Assembly (NCBI GenBank): GCA_023228995.1
Contig: JALOAD010000065.1
Coordinates: 1 to 17,325, forward strand
Source of the DNA: Candidatus Muiribacterium halophilum
GTDB lineage: Bacteria > Muiribacteriota > Muiribacteriia > Muiribacteriales > Muiribacteriaceae
DNA length: 17,325 bases
Direction: 5' to 3'
The notes below the pieces were generated by a model. That model was not told the DNA's origin, made no database searches, and was given only the letters and a program-made list of their open reading frames with translations. This document shows, one piece after another, positions 1 through 6,451 of the stretch (position 1 is its first letter; each line of letters starts with the position of its first letter). The position numbers and the translations under genes are program-made.

Positions 1-46
1 TTGATTTTTTTCATTACAATAACGCAAAAAAATAATCATTCGGTAC
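1..46. repeat. Direct repeat, copy A (46 bp)
   Basis: The first 46 bases recur without mismatch at 382-427. The unit starts TTGATTTTTTTCATTAC, continues through AACGC and an A-tract, and ends at CATTCGGTAC. Similarity falls away right after the final GTAC. The left boundary is cut by the window edge, so the true unit may be longer. No open reading frame or transposase lies between the copies. It is either a dispersed non-coding repeat or the product of a local duplication. Confidence 0.9.
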
Positions 47-345
47 CATTCGATATTTTACATCCATATAAAATATCTCTTTACCTTCGTTCACTTATAA
101 TACATCCGTATATTATATGCTTCGCAATGTTCACTCAAGTTACCGAGTAGATTTTTTTTTGCTTTTGTTTATAGAAAATCCTTCATACTTTATTTTAATT
201 GAAAATTTTCTAACGAATTCTCGTTAAATCTGTTAATCCAACATGACTTTGTTTTTGTTACTAATGTCACAAAGTGACATGTCACGCTTTATCTGTCACA
301 GCTTCACAGTTTTTTCTTTTAATTCGACATTGGACATTAAAAATA
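47..345. other. Non-coding spacer between the repeat copies
   Basis: About 300 bp with no credible gene. The plus-strand frame that opens near 274 has no ribosome binding site, low-complexity composition, and runs antisense into the end of the radical SAM gene. The stretch holds several short T-tracts and, near 264-299, a cluster of TGTCAC palindromes listed separately. No tRNA or strong promoter is visible. It reads as decayed intergenic DNA flanked by repeats. Confidence 0.6.
264..299. repeat. Cluster of TGTCAC palindromes
   Basis: ATGTCAC (264-270), AAA and GTGACAT (274-280) form a 7-bp inverted repeat with a 3-nt loop. The right arm overlaps a perfect 12-bp palindrome, GTGACATGTCAC (274-285). 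TGTCAC appears again at 294-299. The nested symmetry could be an operator-like site or hairpin, but no promoter or gene start is nearby. The call describes the sequence only; function is unknown. Confidence 0.55.
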
Positions 346-376
346 TGTCATCCCGGCATGATTCTGAGCCGGGATC
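346..376. repeat. CCCGG palindromic element (hairpin)
   Basis: ATCCCGGC (350-357) and GCCGGGAT (368-375) form a perfect 8-bp GC-rich stem around a 10-nt loop, ATGATTCTGA. It stands out in this AT-rich DNA. The element abuts copy B of the 46-bp direct repeat. There is no T-run right after the stem, so it is a poor intrinsic terminator. Its left arm and loop (GTCATCCCGGCATGATTCTGAG) closely match the 27-bp tandem unit at 17007-17325, which suggests one repeat family. Confidence 0.75.
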
Positions 377-381
377 TGTTT

Positions 382-427
382 TTGATTTTTTTCATTACAA
401 TAACGCAAAAAAATAATCATTCGGTAC
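382..427. repeat. Direct repeat, copy B (46 bp)
   Basis: Identical to bases 1-46 at an offset of 381 bp. It starts 7 nt after the CCCGG hairpin stem, so hairpin plus repeat may be one composite unit. Whether copy A also has the hairpin in front of it cannot be seen because the window starts there. Confidence 0.9.
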
Positions 428-499
428 TATTTACAATTATTAATATAAAAATACCCAAAAAAGTGCACGAGAATTTCCCCACCTTCCCCCCCATATTTT

Positions 500-3169
500 T
501 TAATAAAATATTTTTTTTATATAATATTTTATATATTTTTTATTTTGTTTTAATAAATGTAATTCAGTCTTTTTAAGAAGTGATTTTGCCCAAAAATCTT
601 GTTTGTTTTTTATCAAATTAAAGTAAAAATATGCTTTTTTGTAATTTTCATTATTTATATACCATGAAAATATTCTGTAATATCCTTTATCTTTAAATAA
701 ATCAATTTTTTCACATGCTAAAAGTAATCTTAAATATCTTAAATTATAAAGTGAAAAATCATATTCTAATATGTTTTTTTTTAATTCATTCCAATTAGTT
801 ATTATTTCAATATTTCTTCTAAAAAATTTGAATATTGTACTGTATTTTTTTTCCACAAAAAGATCATATATAACATTCCCAAGCATGATATCAACATCTT
901 TAATAGAAAATAATCTGAATTTTTCAATAAGTTTTAATAAATATACATAATCTTTATTTTTATAAATTTCCATTAATGAATTATGCACAGTTGGTGAAAT
1001 ATCAAAAACATTTTGTAATGAAAATGTATATATATTTTTAAGATATTGTTCAAATCCTTGATATTTTAATAATTTTACCAATCTATAATGAATAATTTTT
1101 TCTGATTCTTCTCCAACATTCATGTTAAATTTGTCTAAAACTTTGTAAAAAGTATAAAAATTCCAAGTTTGTGAAATATTAACTATTTTATAAAAAAGTG
1201 CTTCTTTAATTTCTTTTAAATCTAAAAAATCGCTCCATTCTGCAAAAAACATTATTATATCTCTATATTCTTCAATTTCTTCGATTTTATCAACTATATG
1301 AAAACAAATCGAACGATACAGTTCTCTATCAAGATCTGAATTATATATTATTTTACCTTTTAACAATCTTTCAAATACATTTTCAAGATATATTCTAATA
1401 TCAATGTCTTCAATATTACCTTCTGCATAATATCTTACAAGTTTTATATTTACTTTTACTGGCAAAATTCTTTTATTATTACTTTCCATAATTTTAAATA
1501 GAATTTCAGGAAAAAATTTTTCTGTAAAAAGTGAGTATTCATAATAAAAAAATATATTTTTTGTTTCACAAACCATGTCAAAAATATCTCTATCATCATA
1601 TCCAAATTTCAAACATTGATTAAAAACATCGCGGTAATATTCAATTCTATCAATTTCTTTTGATATACTACAAGCTTGTGATATGTTTCCTTCTCTTATT
1701 GCATTTTCAATTAATCTTTTTTTATCTGAAAATTCCCTTGAAAACAGTGCTGGGGAATTTATATTTGAACTTCCGAAAGTATAATATCTATCCCTTAATT
1801 TATCATAAGAAAATTTGTTTTCACAATAATAACATTTATCTGGAATATCTGAATAATCATTATTTAATAATTTTTCTCTAAATAAATGAAACTTTTCAAT
1901 TTTAATTTGGCATTCATCGCAACCAGTGTATAAAAATCCATCTTTAAAACTTGCATTTCTAAGCCATTGCACACAAAAATCAAATTCACCTTTTTTTTTG
2001 TCATTATAAAAACCATGATAAAAAGCATTTTTAAAATCTTTATTTGTTGAAAAAAGACTAGTTAGTTTATTTTTACTAAAATAAAAATCAACATCAGAAA
2101 TACAATTTTCTTCAAATGAAATATTATAAAAATCAAAACAAACTCCTTTTTCTAATCTATTTAAATACATTTCATAAGGAATTTTTGAATTAAAATAATT
2201 TTTTATCTCGTCAGCTTCCATAATCTCATAATTATGACAATTTCTACATAATCCAATTTGTTCAAACATTCCTTCAACATGATAAGCTTTAAATTTTTTT
2301 TCCTTATCATTCTCTAAATCGCCGATTTTTTTGTATTTATAATCAAATTTAGAATCACGACAACAAATTGTAACCCATTCATTATTAATAGATGGATTTA
2401 AAAACAAATATCTGCAAGCTTTCCTTCTATAAAAATCCTTACCTTTTTCAATATTATCCGATAATTTAATATTTATATCATTATCAAATCTTTTTACTTC
2501 TTCATCAAAAAGTTCTGAATCAATATAATTGCCGGAAAAATATCTTCTCAATGCTATTTGCACATTTTTTTCACTTTTATATTTATCTTCACAAATATCA
2601 TAATCAATATTGATATTATCAAGATAATTTTGCCAGAATTCTAAAAAACCTCTGATTTCATGAGAATTTTCAGGAATAACTAGAAATTGTACCGATAAAG
2701 ATAAATAATTTTTCAATTCATCAATTTCAACATAATTAATAAATAAATTTTTAACATTATTAATAAGATTTTCAAATAATTGCGAAGAAGTTATTTTTTT
2801 GTAAGTAATTGATGTTGCTGCATTAATTGATATTGTAATTCTAGTCTTGATTTTATATTTTAGAATTTTTTTGATAAAAATAAGCTGATTTTTTTCATCA
2901 AAAAGCGTACCATTACTTGTTAAAGTTACATATTTATTTTGAATTGAATCACATGAATATATTAACTCAAGAATATCTTCCCATTGAGGATGACAAAAAA
3001 ATTCACCTTCATTTACAATAGAAATTCCACTATAATCAGATAAATTTGAAATAATAGTTTTTATATCATTTAAATTTATAAATTTAACACTACATCTTCT
3101 GTCCCTAAAACAAAAAACACAGTCTAAATTACAATTATTTGTCGTATCAATCTGAAATATTCTGTTCAT
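500..3169 (-). CDS. Large radical SAM protein with SPASM-like cysteines and a helical C-terminal half
   Basis: An 889-residue protein, about twice the length of a usual radical SAM/SPASM enzyme. The N-terminus has the [4Fe-4S] motif C13-x3-C17-x2-C20, followed by NEGEFFCHP (residues 53-61) in place of the usual GGE strand. Cysteines at 252, 269, 270, 308 and 311 (CRNC) sit where a SPASM auxiliary-cluster region is expected. Two more pairs follow, C417-x2-C420 and C446-x2-C449, which could bind zinc or another Fe-S cluster. From about residue 480 the protein is cysteine-poor and all-helical in look, rich in Tyr, Phe, Lys and Glu, like degenerate TPR or other solenoid repeats. The family often modifies peptides or other small substrates, but no precursor peptide is visible beside it. 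ATG 3167-3169 is supported by AAAAGG 5 nt upstream. It is transcribed alone, divergent from the histidine kinase operon. The fold is secure; the substrate is unknown. Confidence 0.85.
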   Translation of the reverse strand: MNRIFQIDTTNNCNLDCVFCFRDRRCSVKFINLNDIKTIISNLSDYSGISIVNEGEFFCHPQWEDILELIYSCDSIQNKYVTLTSNGTLFDEKNQLIFIKKILKYKIKTRITISINAATSITYKKITSSQLFENLINNVKNLFINYVEIDELKNYLSLSVQFLVIPENSHEIRGFLEFWQNYLDNINIDYDICEDKYKSEKNVQIALRRYFSGNYIDSELFDEEVKRFDNDINIKLSDNIEKGKDFYRRKACRYLFLNPSINNEWVTICCRDSKFDYKYKKIGDLENDKEKKFKAYHVEGMFEQIGLCRNCHNYEIMEADEIKNYFNSKIPYEMYLNRLEKGVCFDFYNISFEENCISDVDFYFSKNKLTSLFSTNKDFKNAFYHGFYNDKKKGEFDFCVQWLRNASFKDGFLYTGCDECQIKIEKFHLFREKLLNNDYSDIPDKCYYCENKFSYDKLRDRYYTFGSSNINSPALFSREFSDKKRLIENAIREGNISQACSISKEIDRIEYYRDVFNQCLKFGYDDRDIFDMVCETKNIFFYYEYSLFTEKFFPEILFKIMESNNKRILPVKVNIKLVRYYAEGNIEDIDIRIYLENVFERLLKGKIIYNSDLDRELYRSICFHIVDKIEEIEEYRDIIMFFAEWSDFLDLKEIKEALFYKIVNISQTWNFYTFYKVLDKFNMNVGEESEKIIHYRLVKLLKYQGFEQYLKNIYTFSLQNVFDISPTVHNSLMEIYKNKDYVYLLKLIEKFRLFSIKDVDIMLGNVIYDLFVEKKYSTIFKFFRRNIEIITNWNELKKNILEYDFSLYNLRYLRLLLACEKIDLFKDKGYYRIFSWYINNENYKKAYFYFNLIKNKQDFWAKSLLKKTELHLLKQNKKYIKYYIKKIFY

Positions 3170-3229
3170 TTAAACCTTTTATTGAAATCAATAATAAATG
3201 TAAAAAACTTTAACTATTTATTAAAATTG

Positions 3230-3258
3230 ATTATACAATAAATAGTAATAATAACCAA
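3230..3258 (-). promoter_or_regulatory. Likely sigma-70-type promoter of the radical SAM gene
   Basis: On the minus strand TATAAT (3235-3230) is a perfect -10 box. TTGGTT (3258-3253), 17 bp upstream, is a weak -35. Transcription would start near 3223, giving a leader of about 55 nt. The 10-mer ATTGTATAAT is shared with the opposite promoter at 3590-3599. AT-rich DNA makes chance TATAAT common, so confidence is moderate. Confidence 0.5.
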
Positions 3259-3322
3259 AATAAAAAATGTTTTTTTATTTAATTTTATAACTTTTGAAAA
3301 AGTTATTTAGAAACAAAAACTA

Positions 3323-3513
3323 AAAAAGTTATGCACATTACCAAATAAGATTTTGTATAAAATCGCTTTATTAAAAACATAATATCATTCTTTTATGATA
3401 TGTTTTAGCTTGCTATAATCAATGCATTTCAATTTGTCAGTTTTGTCGTTTTTTTAAAACGGCTTGAATACTGAATAGTTATTTTGCTTGTGTATAGATG
3501 TGCATAACTTTTT
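3323..3513. repeat. 16-bp perfect inverted repeat carrying TTATGCACA 9-mers
   Basis: AAAAAGTTATGCACAT (3323-3338) is the exact reverse complement of 3498-3513, with a 159-bp spacer. Each arm contains TTATGCACA (3329-3337 forward, 3499-3507 reverse), which fits the DnaA-box consensus TTATNCACA. A third near match, TGTGTATAG (3489-3497, one base off in the reverse orientation), lies 10 bp from the right box. The arms could be ends of a small non-autonomous element, paired regulator sites, or part of a replication-type locus. No dnaA, dnaN, rpmH or transposase gene is adjacent. Confidence 0.7.
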
Positions 3514-3570
3514 AAAAACAATATTTAAATACCATTTGATATAGACTTTTTAAATTATAAAAAGGAATTT

Positions 3571-3599
3571 ATGACATAATAATATTTTTATTGTATAAT
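3571..3599 (+). promoter_or_regulatory. Likely promoter of the histidine kinase operon
   Basis: ATGACA (3571-3576, five of six match to TTGACA) and TATAAT (3594-3599, perfect) are separated by exactly 17 bp. A start near 3606 gives a leader of about 50 nt before the kinase ATG. This is the best promoter match in the window. The right inverted-repeat arm ends 57 bp upstream of the -35 box. Confidence 0.65.
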
Positions 3600-3654
3600 T
3601 TAATTTGAAAATAATTATATGGAGATTGTGGTTATTTTTTAACCTTTTTTTAAA

Positions 3655-4836
3655 ATGAAAAAAAACTTTGCAAATTATGAAATAAATATTTTCATCTTTA
3701 TTAATCTCATAGTTTTATTCGTTATATTATCTACTAATATTTTAACAGGTTTTAGTCAAATAAATTTTGCTAAACAACTTCTTGTAAATAATTTTAAAAA
3801 AACATTTATTAGAAATTCTTCTCCATTTAATAATATTAATAATAGAAAACAAAATAATATTTTTGATAATAACAGAAATAATAACAATGATATATATTTA
3901 GCTGGATCAAATGAATATATTAATTTTGAAAAACATAATAATGACATTCCTGAAATTGATATTAGTAAATTTATAGATTATATAAAGTTTAAAAAATTCA
4001 AATTTGTTTTATCAGGTTATTTATTTAATAAAAAACTAATTATTAATTTTGAACAACCAATATTTTTCTCACTTAAACCAAACTTTGTTTATTCTTTTGT
4101 TATTTTTTTATTATCAAATCTATTTATTTATCTAATTATTTTATATATAAGAAAAAAAGTTAATTCTCTCATGTTGCCAAATAAAAATAATGAAGATTAT
4201 AACAATTTATCAGCTTCTCTTGCACATGAATTAAAAAATCCTCTTGCTGGTATTTCTATGTTTATTGAATTGCTTGAAAGAAAAATAAAAAATGAACCTG
4301 AAACTGATTATATTGATAATATTAAAAAACAAATTAGAAATCTCAATAAAATCATTTCAAATTTCATTAATTATGCAAGACCTTTTAAAATAAATAAAAT
4401 CCAAAGTGATATTTCTCAGATTATTTCTGAAATTATCAACGATTACAAAAACGAAATTAGAGATATTTCAATTACAAAAGAAGTAATGAACGCTACAATA
4501 ATTAAAGGCGATAGTGTTTTACTTAAACAAGTTTTTTTAAATATATTTCTCAATGCAGTTGATGCTTTAGAAGGAATTAACCAAAAACACATTCATTTTT
4601 CAATATATAATCAAAACAACTATGTTATTATAGATATAAGCAATAACGGGAATTTAATTGAAGAACATGAAAAACAAAGAATATTTGACCCATTTTTTAC
4701 TAATAAAATTAAAGGAAGTGGTCTAGGACTTCCAATTTCTAAAAAAATAATTGAAGAACATGGTGGTAAGCTTTTATTGGCAGAAAATACAGAAAACAAC
4801 ACAGTTTTTAGAATTATTCTTAGGAGGGATACATGA
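3655..4836 (+). CDS. Membrane sensor histidine kinase (orphan)
   Basis: A 393-residue two-component sensor kinase. TM1 spans about 10-30 and TM2 about 145-166. The loop between them (about 115 residues, Asn-rich at 54-80) would face the periplasm and lacks a recognisable sensor domain. The HisKA H-box ASLAHELKNPLAG places the phospho-acceptor at His191. The HATPase domain shows the N-box N296-x3-N300-A, a G1 box with D327 but the atypical ISNNGNLI, FDPFF at 345-349 and G2 GSGLGLP at 354-360. This arrangement resembles NtrB/ZraS-type kinases. It would autophosphorylate and pass phosphate to a response regulator, yet none is encoded in the window. The start lacks a Shine-Dalgarno site: ACCTTTTTTTAAA precedes the ATG, and GGAG lies 30 nt upstream at 3621. 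The stop overlaps the next start (ATGA), so the two genes are cotranscribed. Confidence 0.93.
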   Translation: MKKNFANYEINIFIFINLIVLFVILSTNILTGFSQINFAKQLLVNNFKKTFIRNSSPFNNINNRKQNNIFDNNRNNNNDIYLAGSNEYINFEKHNNDIPEIDISKFIDYIKFKKFKFVLSGYLFNKKLIINFEQPIFFSLKPNFVYSFVIFLLSNLFIYLIILYIRKKVNSLMLPNKNNEDYNNLSASLAHELKNPLAGISMFIELLERKIKNEPETDYIDNIKKQIRNLNKIISNFINYARPFKINKIQSDISQIISEIINDYKNEIRDISITKEVMNATIIKGDSVLLKQVFLNIFLNAVDALEGINQKHIHFSIYNQNNYVIIDISNNGNLIEEHEKQRIFDPFFTNKIKGSGLGLPISKKIIEEHGGKLLLAENTENNTVFRIILRRDT

Positions 4837-5744
4837 AAAAATTTATTTTAACAATTACAATTTTAATGCTTTGTATTACATTTAATTCTTATTCATCAGA
4901 ATGGAATACTTCATTTTCCAAAAGTTTAAGAATTGCTCAACAAGAAAACAAAATGATAATACTTGATTTTTATACCAATTGGTGCGGTTGGTGTGTTAAG
5001 CTTTATGATGAAGTTTTCACAAAATCAAAATTCATTAATTTTGCAAAAAATGATTTTGTTCTTTTAAAGCTAAATGCTGATAAATACCCAAAATTAGTAG
5101 AACATTACAGAATATACAGTTATCCAACCGTTCTTATATTAAATAATAAAGGTGTTGAAATAGATAGAGTTTCTGGATATTTAGCAGAAGATAATTATAT
5201 AAAATATTTAAATGAAAAAGCATATTCAATTGGAAATTTTTATAATCTTAAAAGAATACTCAAAGAAACTAACAATGAAAACAGACATGTATTTTTTAAA
5301 TTAGGTGAAGCTTATTATGAAAGAAGATTATATAATGATGCTTATAAATGTTTTTTAAAATCTATTGATCTTGACCCAAATTATGGTGATTCTTATGTAT
5401 ATCTTGGTAATCTTTCCTATATTGATAAAAACCCTGAGAAAGCTGATTATTATTATGAATTAGCGAGAAAAAATGTTCCATCAAATAAAAATATCGATTT
5501 AGAAAAAGCCATGAACGCATATTACAACAAATATTTTGCTCGTTCTCTCTCTTGTTTTGATGATATATTAAAAAACAATAATCTTTCTGAAAACGAAACC
5601 AAAAATATAAAATACTATAGAATATTATGCAATATAAATTTGAATAACAATGTTCAAACGCTAAAACTTATAGAAGAACTTGAAAATGAATTTGCTGACA
5701 TGAAACCTTATACTAAAATACTTCGAGAAAATCTTAAAAAATAG
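4833..5744 (+). CDS. Exported thioredoxin-like protein with TPR repeats
   Basis: A 303-residue protein with a signal peptide at residues 1-22 (KK, hydrophobic core, SYSS before E23) and no lipobox. The thioredoxin fold follows: FYTNWCGWC gives the redox pair C51-G-W-C54, and SYPT places the cis-proline at P98. Residues about 153-220 form two TPR units (KLGEAYYERRLYNDAYKCF, then YVYLGNLSYIDKNPEKA); the rest is helical. It probably acts in the periplasm as a disulfide reductase or isomerase, with the TPR part docking a partner. It resembles the Thioredoxin_7/DUF255-like group rather than classical TrxA. AGGAGG (4822-4827) lies 5 nt before the ATG, and the start overlaps the kinase stop. The context suggests a link between redox state and the kinase signal, but that is inference. 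Confidence 0.88.
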   Translation: MKKFILTITILMLCITFNSYSSEWNTSFSKSLRIAQQENKMIILDFYTNWCGWCVKLYDEVFTKSKFINFAKNDFVLLKLNADKYPKLVEHYRIYSYPTVLILNNKGVEIDRVSGYLAEDNYIKYLNEKAYSIGNFYNLKRILKETNNENRHVFFKLGEAYYERRLYNDAYKCFLKSIDLDPNYGDSYVYLGNLSYIDKNPEKADYYYELARKNVPSNKNIDLEKAMNAYYNKYFARSLSCFDDILKNNNLSENETKNIKYYRILCNINLNNNVQTLKLIEELENEFADMKPYTKILRENLKK

Positions 5745-5771
5745 ATTTTCCAACAAAAAATGGAGGATTAA

Positions 5772-6380
5772 ATGGGAGAAATCAAAAACTGGGATTTTGA
5801 ATTAAATGATGAAATTATAAAATTAGCTTTACATTTTCATTCTAAACCAAGTCCAGGAACTTATGTAGGTGTTTATTTGCTCAAATATCTTGTAAGTAAT
5901 CTTGGTGAAGTTGAGGGAAAACTCCATGTAATCACAGAAACCGAAGGCTGTTTTATAGATGTAGTTCAATGTATTTTACAAAGAACAATGGGAAATAGAT
6001 ATCTTAGAGTAGAAAAAACTGGATTTATCGCTTATACTGGTTATGGTAGAGATAATCCTGATAAAGCCTTGAGAGTATTTATTAATTTAAGCAAAGTTGA
6101 TAAACAAAAATATCCTAATCTATACGGTTTTTTTACAGGCTCAAGACCTCATGATAAATATGATAGAACAACTCTTAATCAATGGACAATTGATGAATTT
6201 TTAAAAGTTGGTTTTGATATTTTTGACAAAGAATGGGTTAAAATAACTGGCATTAAATATAAAAAAGACAGAAAAAACATTATTGTTTGTGAAAAATGTG
6301 GTCAATCCTTTACTTCATGGGAAAAAGATAGTTTGTGCACACAATGTAATAATAAAGATTTATATTATCAAAAGATTTAA
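5772..6380 (+). CDS. FmdE-like protein with C-terminal zinc ribbon and altered metal ligands
   Basis: A 202-residue protein matching the FmdE family (named for subunit E of formylmethanofuran dehydrogenase; bacterial members are mostly uncharacterised). TEGCFIDVVQCILQRTMGN (57-75) fits the family's C-x2-D-x2-Q...T-x-G core, and C60 is conserved. The usual FHGHxCPG reads FHSKPSPG (22-29), so a His and a Cys ligand are Lys25 and Ser27. The second core Cys (GCT) is Arg71. A zinc ribbon follows at C173-x2-C176 and C189-x2-C192. The N-terminal metal site therefore looks degenerate while the ribbon is intact. GGAGG (5762-5766) lies 5 nt before the ATG. It is the last gene of the kinase operon, 27 nt after the thioredoxin gene, and is followed by a hairpin terminator. 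No molybdenum enzyme is encoded nearby. Confidence 0.75.
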   Translation: MGEIKNWDFELNDEIIKLALHFHSKPSPGTYVGVYLLKYLVSNLGEVEGKLHVITETEGCFIDVVQCILQRTMGNRYLRVEKTGFIAYTGYGRDNPDKALRVFINLSKVDKQKYPNLYGFFTGSRPHDKYDRTTLNQWTIDEFLKVGFDIFDKEWVKITGIKYKKDRKNIIVCEKCGQSFTSWEKDSLCTQCNNKDLYYQKI

Positions 6381-6397
6381 AAAAACTTAAATTTCAT

Positions 6398-6432
6398 AAA
6401 AAAAAAAATCCGGGATGTTAATCCCGGACTTT
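6398..6432. terminator. Bidirectional intrinsic terminator
   Basis: TCCGGGAT (6409-6416), GTTA and ATCCCGGA (6421-6428) form a perfect 8-bp GC-rich stem with a 4-nt loop. On the minus strand it is followed by 11 Ts (6408-6398), an excellent terminator for clpB, whose stop lies 23 nt before the stem. On the plus strand only CTTTT follows, so it is weaker for the FmdE-like gene. It sits between convergent genes. Confidence 0.9.
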
Positions 6433-6451
6433 TATGATACGCATCCTATTA

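Larger units (their letters stand above)
3170..3654. other. Divergent intergenic region with iterated AAAAAGTTAT motifs
   Basis: This 485-bp gap separates two divergent genes. Besides the two promoters it holds a hairpin ATAACTTTT-GA-AAAAGTTAT (3287-3306), the paired arms at 3323-3338 and 3498-3513, a 7-bp hairpin ATATCAT/ATGATAT (3382-3401) and a T-G-tolerant stem GTCGTTTT/AAAACGGC (3445-3463). A plus-strand extended -10, TGCTATAAT (3411-3419), has no good -35. AAAAAGTTAT or its complement occurs four times, once one base short. No open reading frame of note or tRNA is present. The density of symmetric motifs exceeds that of the other spacers here. Confidence 0.6.

Noticed and set aside
274-576. 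Plus-strand open frame of 100 codons near the left edge
   Set aside because: No ribosome site, low-complexity Ile/Phe/Asn-rich product, and its second part is antisense to the radical SAM gene.
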